From the NCBI GenBank assembly GCA_016871135.1, contig VFZQ01000360.1, positions 1 to 6,056 on the forward strand: 6,056 nucleotides of DNA, written 5' to 3'. The stretch is from Acidobacteriota bacterium (lineage in GTDB: Bacteria > Acidobacteriota > Terriglobia > Bryobacterales > Bryobacteraceae). Positions 1-6,045 of this stretch are shown piece by piece (positions within the stretch are counted from its first letter, which is position 1; each line of letters begins with the position of its first letter). Under the pieces are notes generated by a model. That model was not told where the DNA came from, searched no databases, and saw nothing but the letters and a program-made list of their open reading frames with translations. The translations under genes and the position numbers were made by a program.

Positions 1-231
1 CGCCCCGCGATCGTAATCGAACACGATCTGCCGCTGCCCGAAGAGCCCCTTCTGCAAGAAGTCCTTGAGCGAAGGAAATTCGACTCCGCCGTTGCGCCGC
101 AGCGGCACCAGGTCGTGCACATTTTGATGCAGCACGAACTGCAGGAAAGCGCCCGAGTAATACTTTTCGCTGAGCTCGCGCGCCCAGCCAGGCAGGCCTT
201 CCAGCGGTGCGGCCTTCGCGTTAGTTGACAT
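1..231 (-). CDS. N-terminal fragment of a probable AAA-family ATPase (runs off the window)
   Basis: The first 77 codons of a gene that continues beyond position 1, starting MSTNAKAAPLEGLPGWAREL. The frame is open to the window edge. The ATG overlaps the end of the upstream gene by 11 nt (ATGTCAACTAA) and has GAGGG 4 nt before it, both signs of a real coupled start. Visible content: a helix with WARELSEKYYSGAF, then FVLHQNVHDLVPL, then FPSLKDFLQKGLFGQRQIVF followed by DYDRG. This pattern resembles, from memory, the N-terminal segment of a group of bacterial AAA-family ATPases. No Walker A or B motif falls inside the window, so the ATPase assignment is tentative. If right, it would place an AAA remodeller in the same operon as an ESCRT-III-like PspA. 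Confidence 0.7.
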   Translation of the reverse strand, partial: MSTNAKAAPLEGLPGWARELSEKYYSGAFLQFVLHQNVHDLVPLRRNGGVEFPSLKDFLQKGLFGQRQIVFDYDRGA

Positions 232-1126
232 TGCGCCCTCGTCCCGAACGATTAAACGGATTCAGCGACTCGGCCGAGGCCGACGGCATCGGCGCGATCG
301 TATCTTCCATCCCGCCGGCCACCGCGAAGAAGTCTTCGATCTCGCGCACCGTCGCCTCCGTATGCTCCACGTCGGTGATCAGCCCGTCCAGCTTTTCGGT
401 CACGATCTGAGGATCGGTCAAACTCACCGACTGATCGCGGATTAACTCCAGCACGTCCTCAATCGCTTCACACTGCACGTTGATCACTTGCAGGTCATCG
501 ACGATCTTCCGAAACCGCTCCTGTCGCTTTTGCAGAATTTCGATGCGCTTGCGATTGATCTCCTGCACCTTCGCCGGTTGCTTGGCCAAATCGCGCTGCA
601 GCGTTTCAAGGTCCTTGTCGATTGTCCGCGGATTCGCTTTCTGCAAGTGATCGGTGTAGGTGATCCCCGCGTTTGCCAGCCGCAGGAAAGAGAGCAGCAA
701 ACCATCCAGCCGCTGCGCCATCTGATCGACAAAAATCTGCGATGTCGACGAGAGCCGCGCGTAGTTCGCGCGAATCTGTTGCGTCATCATCTGCAGCTTC
801 GTATACCTTTCGCGCACCATCGGCGTGAGGTGATTCTGCATCATTCGCACGCGCTCGTCGTGCGCCTTCTTATCCGCCGCGTATTTCCACGACCGCACCA
901 GCCTTCGAAACGCGCTCGACTGCGGCACCACCGCGAGATACATCATCTCCACTCCCGCCGCGAGAATGATCGGCAACGCCGTGCCCGACACAAGCGCGAA
1001 CGCCGCCGCGCCCGCCAAACCGATCACGTTGTACTGCCACTTGAAGGCTTCCTTCAAGTAGTTCACGCTCCCGGATTCGATGTCGTCAACTTTGTTGACG
1101 ATCTGTGATCTGTAGTCGTCGGCCAT
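221..1126 (-). CDS. Uncharacterised membrane-hairpin/coiled-coil protein
   Basis: I do not recognise a named family. The protein is 301 aa. Residues 1-31 are hydrophilic. About 32-68 (from NVIGLAGAAAFALVSG to EMMYLAVVP) is hydrophobic, broken by a Gly-Thr-Ala-Leu-Pro turn, and best read as two short membrane helices forming a hairpin. Residues 70-270 are long, charged and nearly proline-free, so mostly helical and likely coiled coil, with dense Lys/Arg/Glu/Gln at 165-215. The last 30 residues are disordered (NPFNRSGRGRNVN). Both ends would face the cytoplasm, leaving a large helical domain at the inner membrane where PspA acts. It starts 24 nt after the ATPase, in the same frame and without a clear Shine-Dalgarno, and its stop overlaps the next gene by 11 nt. 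A membrane receptor or scaffold for PspA or the downstream ATPase is a plausible role, but this is inference. Confidence 0.85.
   Translation of the reverse strand: MADDYRSQIVNKVDDIESGSVNYLKEAFKWQYNVIGLAGAAAFALVSGTALPIILAAGVEMMYLAVVPQSSAFRRLVRSWKYAADKKAHDERVRMMQNHLTPMVRERYTKLQMMTQQIRANYARLSSTSQIFVDQMAQRLDGLLLSFLRLANAGITYTDHLQKANPRTIDKDLETLQRDLAKQPAKVQEINRKRIEILQKRQERFRKIVDDLQVINVQCEAIEDVLELIRDQSVSLTDPQIVTEKLDGLITDVEHTEATVREIEDFFAVAGGMEDTIAPMPSASAESLNPFNRSGRGRNVN
236..240 (-). promoter_or_regulatory. Ribosome binding site of the partial downstream gene
   Basis: The minus strand reads GAGGG, 4 nt before the ATG at 231, inside the last codons of the membrane-hairpin gene. It supports translation of the truncated gene at the window edge from this start. 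Confidence 0.55.
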
Positions 1127-1150
1127 CCAATAGTTACCAGTGTATCCGCA

Positions 1151-1975
1151 CTACAGCAAGGGGAACCTGCCCCGAATCTCTTCGACGACACGCAAGAACT
1201 CCGGGTCCGACGCAATTCCACGGCGCCATGCCAGTCCGCGCTCGGCGAGATCGTAGGTCGCCATCACCTTCGCGCCCGGCACGACGCGGCCTGTCTCGTC
1301 GACGTCGCGGCCCAGCAAGACGACCTGGTCGGCGATCTCGCAAACGGCGACGATATCGTGGCTAACGACGATTGTCGAGTTCAAAGTGTTGGCGTGCGTC
1401 ACTTCGTTGATCAACTCCTGCACCGCGTCCAGCGCAACGACATCGAGACCTGAAAACGGCTCGTCCATCAACAAGAACTGCTCCGAACACATGATCTGTT
1501 GGGCGATCGCCACGCGCTGCCTCTGCCCGCCAGAGAGCTGCGCTGGATAAAAATTCTTACGGTCCAACAGCTTGAAGCGCTCCAGCAGGTCGTGGCCGCG
1601 CTTTTCGCTATCGGCCTCGGTTCGTCCGCTGCGCGCCGCCGCCACCATCAGGTTGCTCCACACCGTGCGGTGTTCGAAAAGCGGATACTGCTGCGCGACG
1701 ACGCCAACCATCCCGCGTTCGACCTTCTTCCCAGGAGAACCCACAAGCACTTCACCCGAATCCGGTTTCCCCAGTCCCGCCAAAATCCGGAACAACTGTG
1801 TCTTTCCGATTCCCGACGGCCCCAATAGCCCGACGATCTGTCCCGTCGTCCGCTCGTCGCGATGTATGTCGCGAATCTCGAAACTCAAATTGCGCAGGAT
1901 CTGATTGCCGCCAAGCTTCAGCGAGACATTTCGCACCTGCAAAATGTGGTCGCGAATTTCGTAGCCGTTCGCCAT
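1151..1975 (-). CDS. ABC transporter ATP-binding protein (SsuB/TauB-like)
   Basis: This 274-aa cytoplasmic ATPase would power the permease encoded just upstream. All nucleotide-binding motifs are intact: Walker A GPSGIGKT at 52-59, Q-loop Gln95 in VAQQYPLF, signature LSGGQRQR at 147-154, Walker B FLLMDE at 167-172, D-loop SGLD at 175-178 and H-loop His206 in VVSHD. Between the early strand FEI and VGLLG there is a charged stretch, RDIHRDERTTGQ, about 8 residues longer than the usual short turn before Walker A. Residues after 222 form a C-terminal extension typical in length for importer ATPases. The ATG at 1975 is chosen because it overlaps the permease stop as TAATG and has GGAG 8 nt upstream. 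The frame stays open for another 837 nt upstream, but that stretch is antisense-free overlap with the permease gene and is not coding. The stop is TAG, followed in frame by the next gene. Confidence 0.95.
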   Translation of the reverse strand: MANGYEIRDHILQVRNVSLKLGGNQILRNLSFEIRDIHRDERTTGQIVGLLGPSGIGKTQLFRILAGLGKPDSGEVLVGSPGKKVERGMVGVVAQQYPLFEHRTVWSNLMVAAARSGRTEADSEKRGHDLLERFKLLDRKNFYPAQLSGGQRQRVAIAQQIMCSEQFLLMDEPFSGLDVVALDAVQELINEVTHANTLNSTIVVSHDIVAVCEIADQVVLLGRDVDETGRVVPGAKVMATYDLAERGLAWRRGIASDPEFLRVVEEIRGRFPLL

Positions 1976-2763
1976 TAGCGGCGCTCCAATGTAAGTTCGG
2001 CGTACGGGCACACGATCTTCTTGAAGAAACCGATCGCGAAATCCTGCGCCAATCCCACCGTCAGAATCACGAGTTGGATCGCGAAAACTTCCGCCAGATG
2101 AAAGTGCTTGTTCTGATTCAGCAGCATCGCGCCGATCCCGCCCTCCGCGCGAGAAATGCCCTCGACCATCGTCAACATCATCCAGCCGATCGCCGCATTC
2201 TGCCGGAACACTTCGATCGCTTTGTCGAACGTGCCGAGCACGACGACTTCCCAGACCACGCGCCACTCGCTCATTCGAAGTGTCCGCGCGTGATCGAACT
2301 TGGACTTTGGTATCGCCGCGATCTCGGCCGCCATCGACGTGACGAAAAACACCGTCATACCGAATACCAGCAATGCGACTTTTAATCGATGTCCGCCTCC
2401 CACCATCAGCGTGAAAACGAATGTCAGGCCGATCAGGCCCAGAAACCGCCCGCGAGCGACGGCATTCGTGATCGGCCGAAAGAAGGGCATTACGGTGAAG
2501 TAGCAAAGAGCCAGCGAGATCGCCACCGTCCACGCCAGCGCCTCGATGTTCAGCACGAAGCTTGTGATCAGCTCCTGACCCAGCCCCTGCTCCATCCAAA
2601 GTTTGCCCAACGCGGCCAGCACCTCCGATGGTGTCGGCAACACTTGAAACGGCGAGAAAAACCACACCACGAGCGCAAGCACAATTTGCACGGCCACCAC
2701 GATGCGCATTGCGCCTGAAGTGGCCGTGTGATTTGGCTCGAAGACTCGATTTAGGTCGTTCAC
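1975..2763 (-). CDS. ABC transporter permease, nitrate/sulfonate/taurine (SsuC/TauC) type
   Basis: This 262-aa inner-membrane protein would form the channel of the ABC system, probably as a homodimer. Hydrophobic segments lie near 20-37, 66-92, 107-120, 126-147, 189-200 and 224-246, the usual layout and length for this family. The region GLTFVFTLMVGGGHRLKVALLVFG and the late GGIGAMLLNQ correspond to conserved stretches of SsuC-like permeases. The cytoplasmic coupling (EAA) loop lies at about 157-178, but the usual LGAS is LRMS (162-165) and the usual VxLP is VVLG (174-177), so the hallmark Gly and Pro are missing. The start is GTG at 2763, within a GTGA overlap with the upstream stop, which implies translational coupling. 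An alternative ATG at 2709, with a weak AGG before it, would remove 18 hydrophilic residues. The 3' end shares one base with the ATPase start (TAATG). Confidence 0.93.
   Translation of the reverse strand: MNDLNRVFEPNHTATSGAMRIVVAVQIVLALVVWFFSPFQVLPTPSEVLAALGKLWMEQGLGQELITSFVLNIEALAWTVAISLALCYFTVMPFFRPITNAVARGRFLGLIGLTFVFTLMVGGGHRLKVALLVFGMTVFFVTSMAAEIAAIPKSKFDHARTLRMSEWRVVWEVVVLGTFDKAIEVFRQNAAIGWMMLTMVEGISRAEGGIGAMLLNQNKHFHLAEVFAIQLVILTVGLAQDFAIGFFKKIVCPYAELTLERR
1984..1987 (-). promoter_or_regulatory. Ribosome binding site of the ABC ATPase
   Basis: The minus strand reads GGAG, 8 nt before the ATG at 1975 and inside the last codons of the permease gene. With the TAATG overlap it fixes the ATPase start. 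Confidence 0.65.
2760..2763 (-). promoter_or_regulatory. GTGA stop-start overlap (binding protein to permease)
   Basis: The TGA stop of the binding-protein gene overlaps the GTG start of the permease by 4 nt. No clear Shine-Dalgarno precedes it, so permease translation probably depends on termination-reinitiation. This decides the GTG start over the later ATG at 2709. Confidence 0.6.
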
Positions 2764-4568
2764 TTTGTCGTGCCGATGACAATCTCAACGCGCCGGTTCT
2801 TCGCCCGGCCATCGTCGGTCGAATTCGGCGCCACGGGATTCTGCTGCCCGTGCGCGAACACGCGCAGACGGCCCTCTGGGAAGTTGACCGAGGATTGCTC
2901 TTCCAGCCACTTCTTCACCGCAAACGAACGCGCTTCGGAGAGCTGCATGTTGGCGTTCGCATCGCCGACCGAATCCGTGTGCCCGTGAATTTCGACCGAC
3001 GTCGAACCCGCCACCAGCAGGTCTTTCAACATCTGATCGAGATCCGTCTTCGCGTGCGCGGTGAACGTCGCCTTGCCCGTATCGAACGTGATGTTCCACG
3101 CGCGCCGGCTGACCACGTTCGCCACCTTATCGGAAGCCGAGAACGACGGCACCGTCGCTGGCGTCATGGATGTACCCGTCTTCGCCGCGATGTTCTCGAT
3201 GTAGCTGGTGTCCAGAATTTCGGCCACCGGATAGTAGCTCGGCACCAGGTCCGGATACTGCTTCACCACGATATCGCCGAACACCTGATACGTCGCCGCG
3301 AATACATTTGCCGATCCTTTAGTCAGCCCGAACAGCAGCAGGTTATCGGCCAGATTGTTCACCGTCGATCCGCCCAACTCCACCTGCAAGCCTTGTTTAT
3401 CGGTCTCGGTCACGCCGTTGTAGTAGCGCTCCCAGTAGTTGTAGTCGGCGTTGGACTCGTGATAGACAACGGTCGAAACCTGCGCGGCGTGCTTCAACGC
3501 GGCCGGATGCGCCTTCACCTGATCGCCGCCGTCGAAGGTCGCCTTCAGCATGCCTTCCACCGTCGCGCGATTGTCCTTCATCCACTTATCAATGCCGATG
3601 ATAACGTTCGGCATCTGCGCGCTGTACTCCTTCGTCGAGACGATCGACACCAGCCCGCCCTTTTTCTTCGCTACGTTCACATCGCCTGGCGTCCACGTGA
3701 CGACGCCGTTGACGCACACGCGCTTCTTTTCGCCAGTCTTCTTGCCTTTGTCGACGACAGCGCGCTCTTCGCAGTAACCGGAGATGTACTTCTCGCCCGC
3801 GTCGATGTAGTCGCTCGCCGCCACCCAGTTCAAACACTTCGGATCGTAGGTCTTCTCATCCGGGTTGTTGCACAGGCTGTTATCGCCGAGCCACTTCTGC
3901 GCGATGTTCCAATCGCCGTCGCGAAGATAGCCCGCGACAAGCCCGCCGCGCGATGCCTGCGGATTTTGCTTCCACGCCGGCGGCCCCACGAACTTGTCTT
4001 CGCCGCGCGAGTAACCCGCCGAACCAACGACCTTGGCCGTGTAATCGGGTCCGAGCTTCTTCAGCGTATCGTTCAGTCCTTTCAGGAATGTAGCCGCGCC
4101 GTCGCCCATGATCGCCACGAAGTGCGCACCCTTCGAAGGATTCCGCGAGCCGCCTTTCAGCTCCGTCGCGAACGCGACGAGCGCCTCCTGCATCTTGCCC
4201 GCGTCGTCTTCGCGGACGAAACGCACGTTCGCGCCTTCTTTACACATCAGGCTCCCGTCGCTCGATTGCGGTCCGCCGGTCGCGAACATCATGCCCATCT
4301 GTGCGTTCCACGCCCAGTGATAGAAGCGGATCTCGTCCTTGTTATCGCAGCCGCGTTTCGATCCAGGCAGCGAAGCCGCCGTCACGTTCGACGCAGCCGT
4401 CGTCGTCGCCGTCGGCAAGTCGATCTTGCCGATCTCGGTCGACTCCCGCACCTTCGCGCCCGGAATCAACTTGTCGAGAATCCCGTACTTGTTCAGACTG
4501 TAGCCAACCAGCCCAAGGCCGAGCGTAAAGATAATCGCCCAGCCGCCTTTTTCAATTTTCACAGCCAT
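2760..4568 (-). CDS. Membrane-anchored ABC substrate-binding protein fused to an OmpA peptidoglycan-binding domain
   Basis: The protein has 602 aa. Residues 9-26 form an uncleaved-looking membrane anchor, with no lipobox cysteine. About 50-68 is a Thr/Ala-rich tether. About 75-460 is a periplasmic binding-protein fold of the NMT1/nitrate-taurine kind, judged by general pattern and by the permease next door; the ligand is not known. About 463-490 is a Ser/Thr/Pro linker. Residues 492-600 are an OmpA C-terminal domain with GHTDSVGDANANMQLSEAR and GRAKNRRVEI. Asp532 and Arg547, 15 residues apart, match the Asp/Arg pair that binds diaminopimelate in OmpA-family domains. Six cysteines (74, 109, 233, 245, 266, 285) lie in the periplasmic part and could form disulfides. 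The gene starts 18 nt after pspA with a good Shine-Dalgarno, and its stop overlaps the permease start by 4 nt. Similar fusions are, as I recall, sometimes annotated as phosphate-binding/OmpA proteins; phosphate specificity is not evident here. Confidence 0.92.
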   Translation of the reverse strand: MAVKIEKGGWAIIFTLGLGLVGYSLNKYGILDKLIPGAKVRESTEIGKIDLPTATTTAASNVTAASLPGSKRGCDNKDEIRFYHWAWNAQMGMMFATGGPQSSDGSLMCKEGANVRFVREDDAGKMQEALVAFATELKGGSRNPSKGAHFVAIMGDGAATFLKGLNDTLKKLGPDYTAKVVGSAGYSRGEDKFVGPPAWKQNPQASRGGLVAGYLRDGDWNIAQKWLGDNSLCNNPDEKTYDPKCLNWVAASDYIDAGEKYISGYCEERAVVDKGKKTGEKKRVCVNGVVTWTPGDVNVAKKKGGLVSIVSTKEYSAQMPNVIIGIDKWMKDNRATVEGMLKATFDGGDQVKAHPAALKHAAQVSTVVYHESNADYNYWERYYNGVTETDKQGLQVELGGSTVNNLADNLLLFGLTKGSANVFAATYQVFGDIVVKQYPDLVPSYYPVAEILDTSYIENIAAKTGTSMTPATVPSFSASDKVANVVSRRAWNITFDTGKATFTAHAKTDLDQMLKDLLVAGSTSVEIHGHTDSVGDANANMQLSEARSFAVKKWLEEQSSVNFPEGRLRVFAHGQQNPVAPNSTDDGRAKNRRVEIVIGTTK

Positions 4569-4576
4569 TGTTCAAT

Positions 4577-4581
4577 CTCCC
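4577..4581 (-). promoter_or_regulatory. Ribosome binding site of the binding protein/OmpA fusion gene
   Basis: The minus strand reads GGGAG, 8 nt before the ATG at 4568. This is the strongest start signal among the cluster's genes, fits the need to make more binding protein than permease, and supports the chosen start. Confidence 0.75.
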
Positions 4582-4586
4582 GTTAA

Positions 4587-5318
4587 CTAGAGCGTCTTTT
4601 CGCCTTCGCGGCCGCCAATTGTCTTCTCGGGCGCACTGCCGCCGGCCTGCGGCGATACCATACCCATCTCAACCTTGAACTGCTTTAGCAGTTCATTGGC
4701 CTGCAACTTCTCGGCTTCTTTCTCGATCTCGTAGCGCTGCTGGTCGACGTTGTTCAGCGCCATGTCCATACGCGCTTCGTTCACCGCAGTCTGCTCTTCG
4801 ATCTTGCGGACCATTTCATCGTGCGTCTGGCTGATACCCGCGACTTCGAACTGCTCCATCGCGTCGGCCACCTTTTTCTGCCACTGCGAGCGCCGGTGAT
4901 CGCGAATCGCGTTCATCGACTCGCGCGTCTTGCGCTCTTTCTCGCGCAGGAACGCTTGCTTCACGATCATCGCTTTGTCGTACGCCGCGCGCGCCGTTTG
5001 CAACTGCCCCTGCGTGCGCGCCATCGCCGACTTGGTCTGCTCGAGTTGCGCCGCGAACGTCGCCGCGATGTCGTCGCGGCCCGCTTGAATGGCCGCCTTG
5101 GTTTTGCCCGTCAGCTCGCCGACCTCGGACTTGTACTTCGCTTCTTCTTTTTCGAGAAGCGTCACGTTGGCCTTCACCATCGCGATCGACTCGTTCATTC
5201 GCGGAACCTGATCGTTCATATCGCGAATGTTCTGTTCCAGGATGATCTCGGGGTCTTCCGCGACCGATATGAAAAACCCTACGAACGAACGGATGACCCG
5301 TGAAAAACGATTCCACAT
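4587..5318 (-). CDS. pspA: PspA/IM30 (Vipp1) family membrane-stress protein
   Basis: This is a 243-aa member of the PspA/IM30 family, peripheral inner-membrane proteins that bind stressed or curved membrane and assemble into rods or rings; structurally they belong to the ESCRT-III superfamily (established knowledge). Residues 1-19 (MWNRFSRVIRSFVGFFISV) form the typical N-terminal amphipathic membrane-binding helix. It is followed by the hallmark EDPE at 21-24 and the conserved EQNIRDM at 28-34. Residues 38-215 are almost entirely helical and highly charged, as expected of the hairpin and later helices. The tail after 218 (MGMVSPQAGG and beyond) is a short flexible extension. Length is slightly above the usual 220-230 aa. 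A purine-rich GGGGAAAGGG lies upstream, 12 nt from the ATG, a somewhat long spacing. No PspF, PspB or PspC gene is visible nearby, so regulation and partners probably differ from the enterobacterial system. Confidence 0.95.
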   Translation of the reverse strand: MWNRFSRVIRSFVGFFISVAEDPEIILEQNIRDMNDQVPRMNESIAMVKANVTLLEKEEAKYKSEVGELTGKTKAAIQAGRDDIAATFAAQLEQTKSAMARTQGQLQTARAAYDKAMIVKQAFLREKERKTRESMNAIRDHRRSQWQKKVADAMEQFEVAGISQTHDEMVRKIEEQTAVNEARMDMALNNVDQQRYEIEKEAEKLQANELLKQFKVEMGMVSPQAGGSAPEKTIGGREGEKTL

Positions 5319-5330
5319 GGCTGATAGTTG

Positions 5331-5340
5331 CCCTTTCCCC
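5331..5340 (-). promoter_or_regulatory. Probable ribosome binding site of pspA
   Basis: On the minus strand this reads GGGGAAAGGG, in the 30-nt gap after the first gene. Its 3' edge is 12 nt from the pspA ATG, longer than the ideal 5-9 nt, so initiation may be moderate or helped by ribosomes arriving from the upstream gene. Confidence 0.45.
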
Positions 5341-5348
5341 GCGCTGCT

Positions 5349-6026
5349 CTACTGTCCGGTCTTGCCACTCGCCGCCGGCCGCGGGTTCGCGGCGGTAGTG
5401 ATTGGATTATCGGTCACGAAATAGGATACGCAATCCGCAATCCTTTGTTCCTCATTCTGCTTCTTCTGCCGCCAGCCGATGAACGATTCCTTCTGCTTGG
5501 CGACTTCATCCAAGTTAGCTTGTAATTTCGCTTTCTGCTCGGCCACGTACTTGTCGAGGTCCGCTTGGATCTTCCGATTCTCCTCGATCTTCCGCGCCTC
5601 CAGGTCTTCGACCGCTTTTTGATGCACGCGTTCGAATGCGTCCAACGCCTGATCGCGCCGCACCGCGTCTTGAATCACGTCTTGAATCTTTACGCCCGCC
5701 GCGTCCAGCGCCAGCATGATTGATCCCTTCTTCATCTCCGTCGGCATGTTCTTGATATGTTCGCTCGCGAGCATATCGGAGACTTTGAAGATCGTGAATC
5801 CGTTCGGCGCGCCCTTGATCTCGGCGGCCGTGTAGATATCATCGAAGCTGGTTAACTGGCCCATCGCAGCGGCGGCCGCGGGCTTTGCGAAACTCGCCGG
5901 TGGCGGCGGTGGAGCTACCGTAGCCGCGATCTGTGCGATCGCCATGGCGGCGTCGTTAGCCGGAGGCGGGGCGTTTGGGGTACCGCTCTCGACGGAGACA
6001 AAATGTTCGTACCACTTCTTAGACAT
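5349..6026 (-). CDS. Uncharacterised coiled-coil protein, first gene of the PspA cluster
   Basis: I do not recognise a named family. The protein is 225 aa from the ATG at 6026 (starting MSKKWYEHFVS) and looks soluble, with no signal peptide or membrane segment. Residues 1-15 are an aromatic, charged head. About 16-56 is a Pro/Ala-rich low-complexity linker with a run of five prolines. About 58-125 looks like a small folded domain (GFTIFKVSDML, then an amphipathic region ending DAVRRDQALD). About 126-195 is a continuous Glu/Lys/Gln-rich helix, probably coiled coil. The tail (SYFVTDNPITT) is conserved-looking and followed by a disordered end. An in-frame TAA at 6036-6038 limits the start to this ATG or a GTG two codons earlier at 6032; the ATG is preferred because MSKKWYEHF makes a natural N-terminus. 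It ends 30 nt before pspA and in the same frame. The helical rod beside PspA suggests a PspA-interacting or regulatory partner, which is inference. Confidence 0.85.
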   Translation of the reverse strand: MSKKWYEHFVSVESGTPNAPPPANDAAMAIAQIAATVAPPPPPASFAKPAAAAAMGQLTSFDDIYTAAEIKGAPNGFTIFKVSDMLASEHIKNMPTEMKKGSIMLALDAAGVKIQDVIQDAVRRDQALDAFERVHQKAVEDLEARKIEENRKIQADLDKYVAEQKAKLQANLDEVAKQKESFIGWRQKKQNEEQRIADCVSYFVTDNPITTAANPRPAASGKTGQ

Positions 6027-6027
6027 A

Positions 6028-6045
6028 GGCACTTGTTATTGTGCC
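6028..6045. repeat. Short inverted repeat just upstream of the first start codon
   Basis: A perfect 5-bp inverted repeat (GGCAC / GTGCC) with an AT-rich 8-nt spacer ends one base before the ATG at 6026. In mRNA it would form a small hairpin covering the position of the ribosome binding site and the alternative GTG codon. It could be an operator half-site pair, a weak translational control element, or chance. No clear Shine-Dalgarno motif and no convincing promoter is visible in the 30 nt available upstream, so the operon promoter probably lies beyond the window. Confidence 0.3.

Noticed and set aside
488..1108. 206-codon open frame on the plus strand opposite the membrane-hairpin gene
   Set aside because: Arg/His/Leu-rich shadow with no domain. 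The minus-strand gene has sensible membrane and helical segments and coupled neighbours.
1976..2812. Upstream extension of the ABC ATPase frame
   Set aside because: It overlaps the permease gene in another frame, encodes Arg/Gly-rich low-complexity sequence, and the ATG at 1975 has both a Shine-Dalgarno and a TAATG overlap.
4340..4360. Cys74 of the binding protein as a lipoprotein attachment site
   Set aside because: It is about 50 residues beyond the membrane helix and the preceding residues (GSKRG) do not form a lipobox.
2628..4586. 652-codon open frame on the plus strand opposite the binding protein/OmpA gene
   Set aside because: Its product is Arg/His-rich without recognisable domains, as expected from the complement of a GC-rich gene. 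The minus-strand frame encodes clear OmpA motifs.
5372..5395. GC-rich hairpin (GCCGCG and CGCGGC around a 4-nt loop) near the end of the first gene
   Set aside because: It lies within the coding sequence and has no following T-run on the transcribed strand, so it is not a credible terminator between the first gene and pspA.
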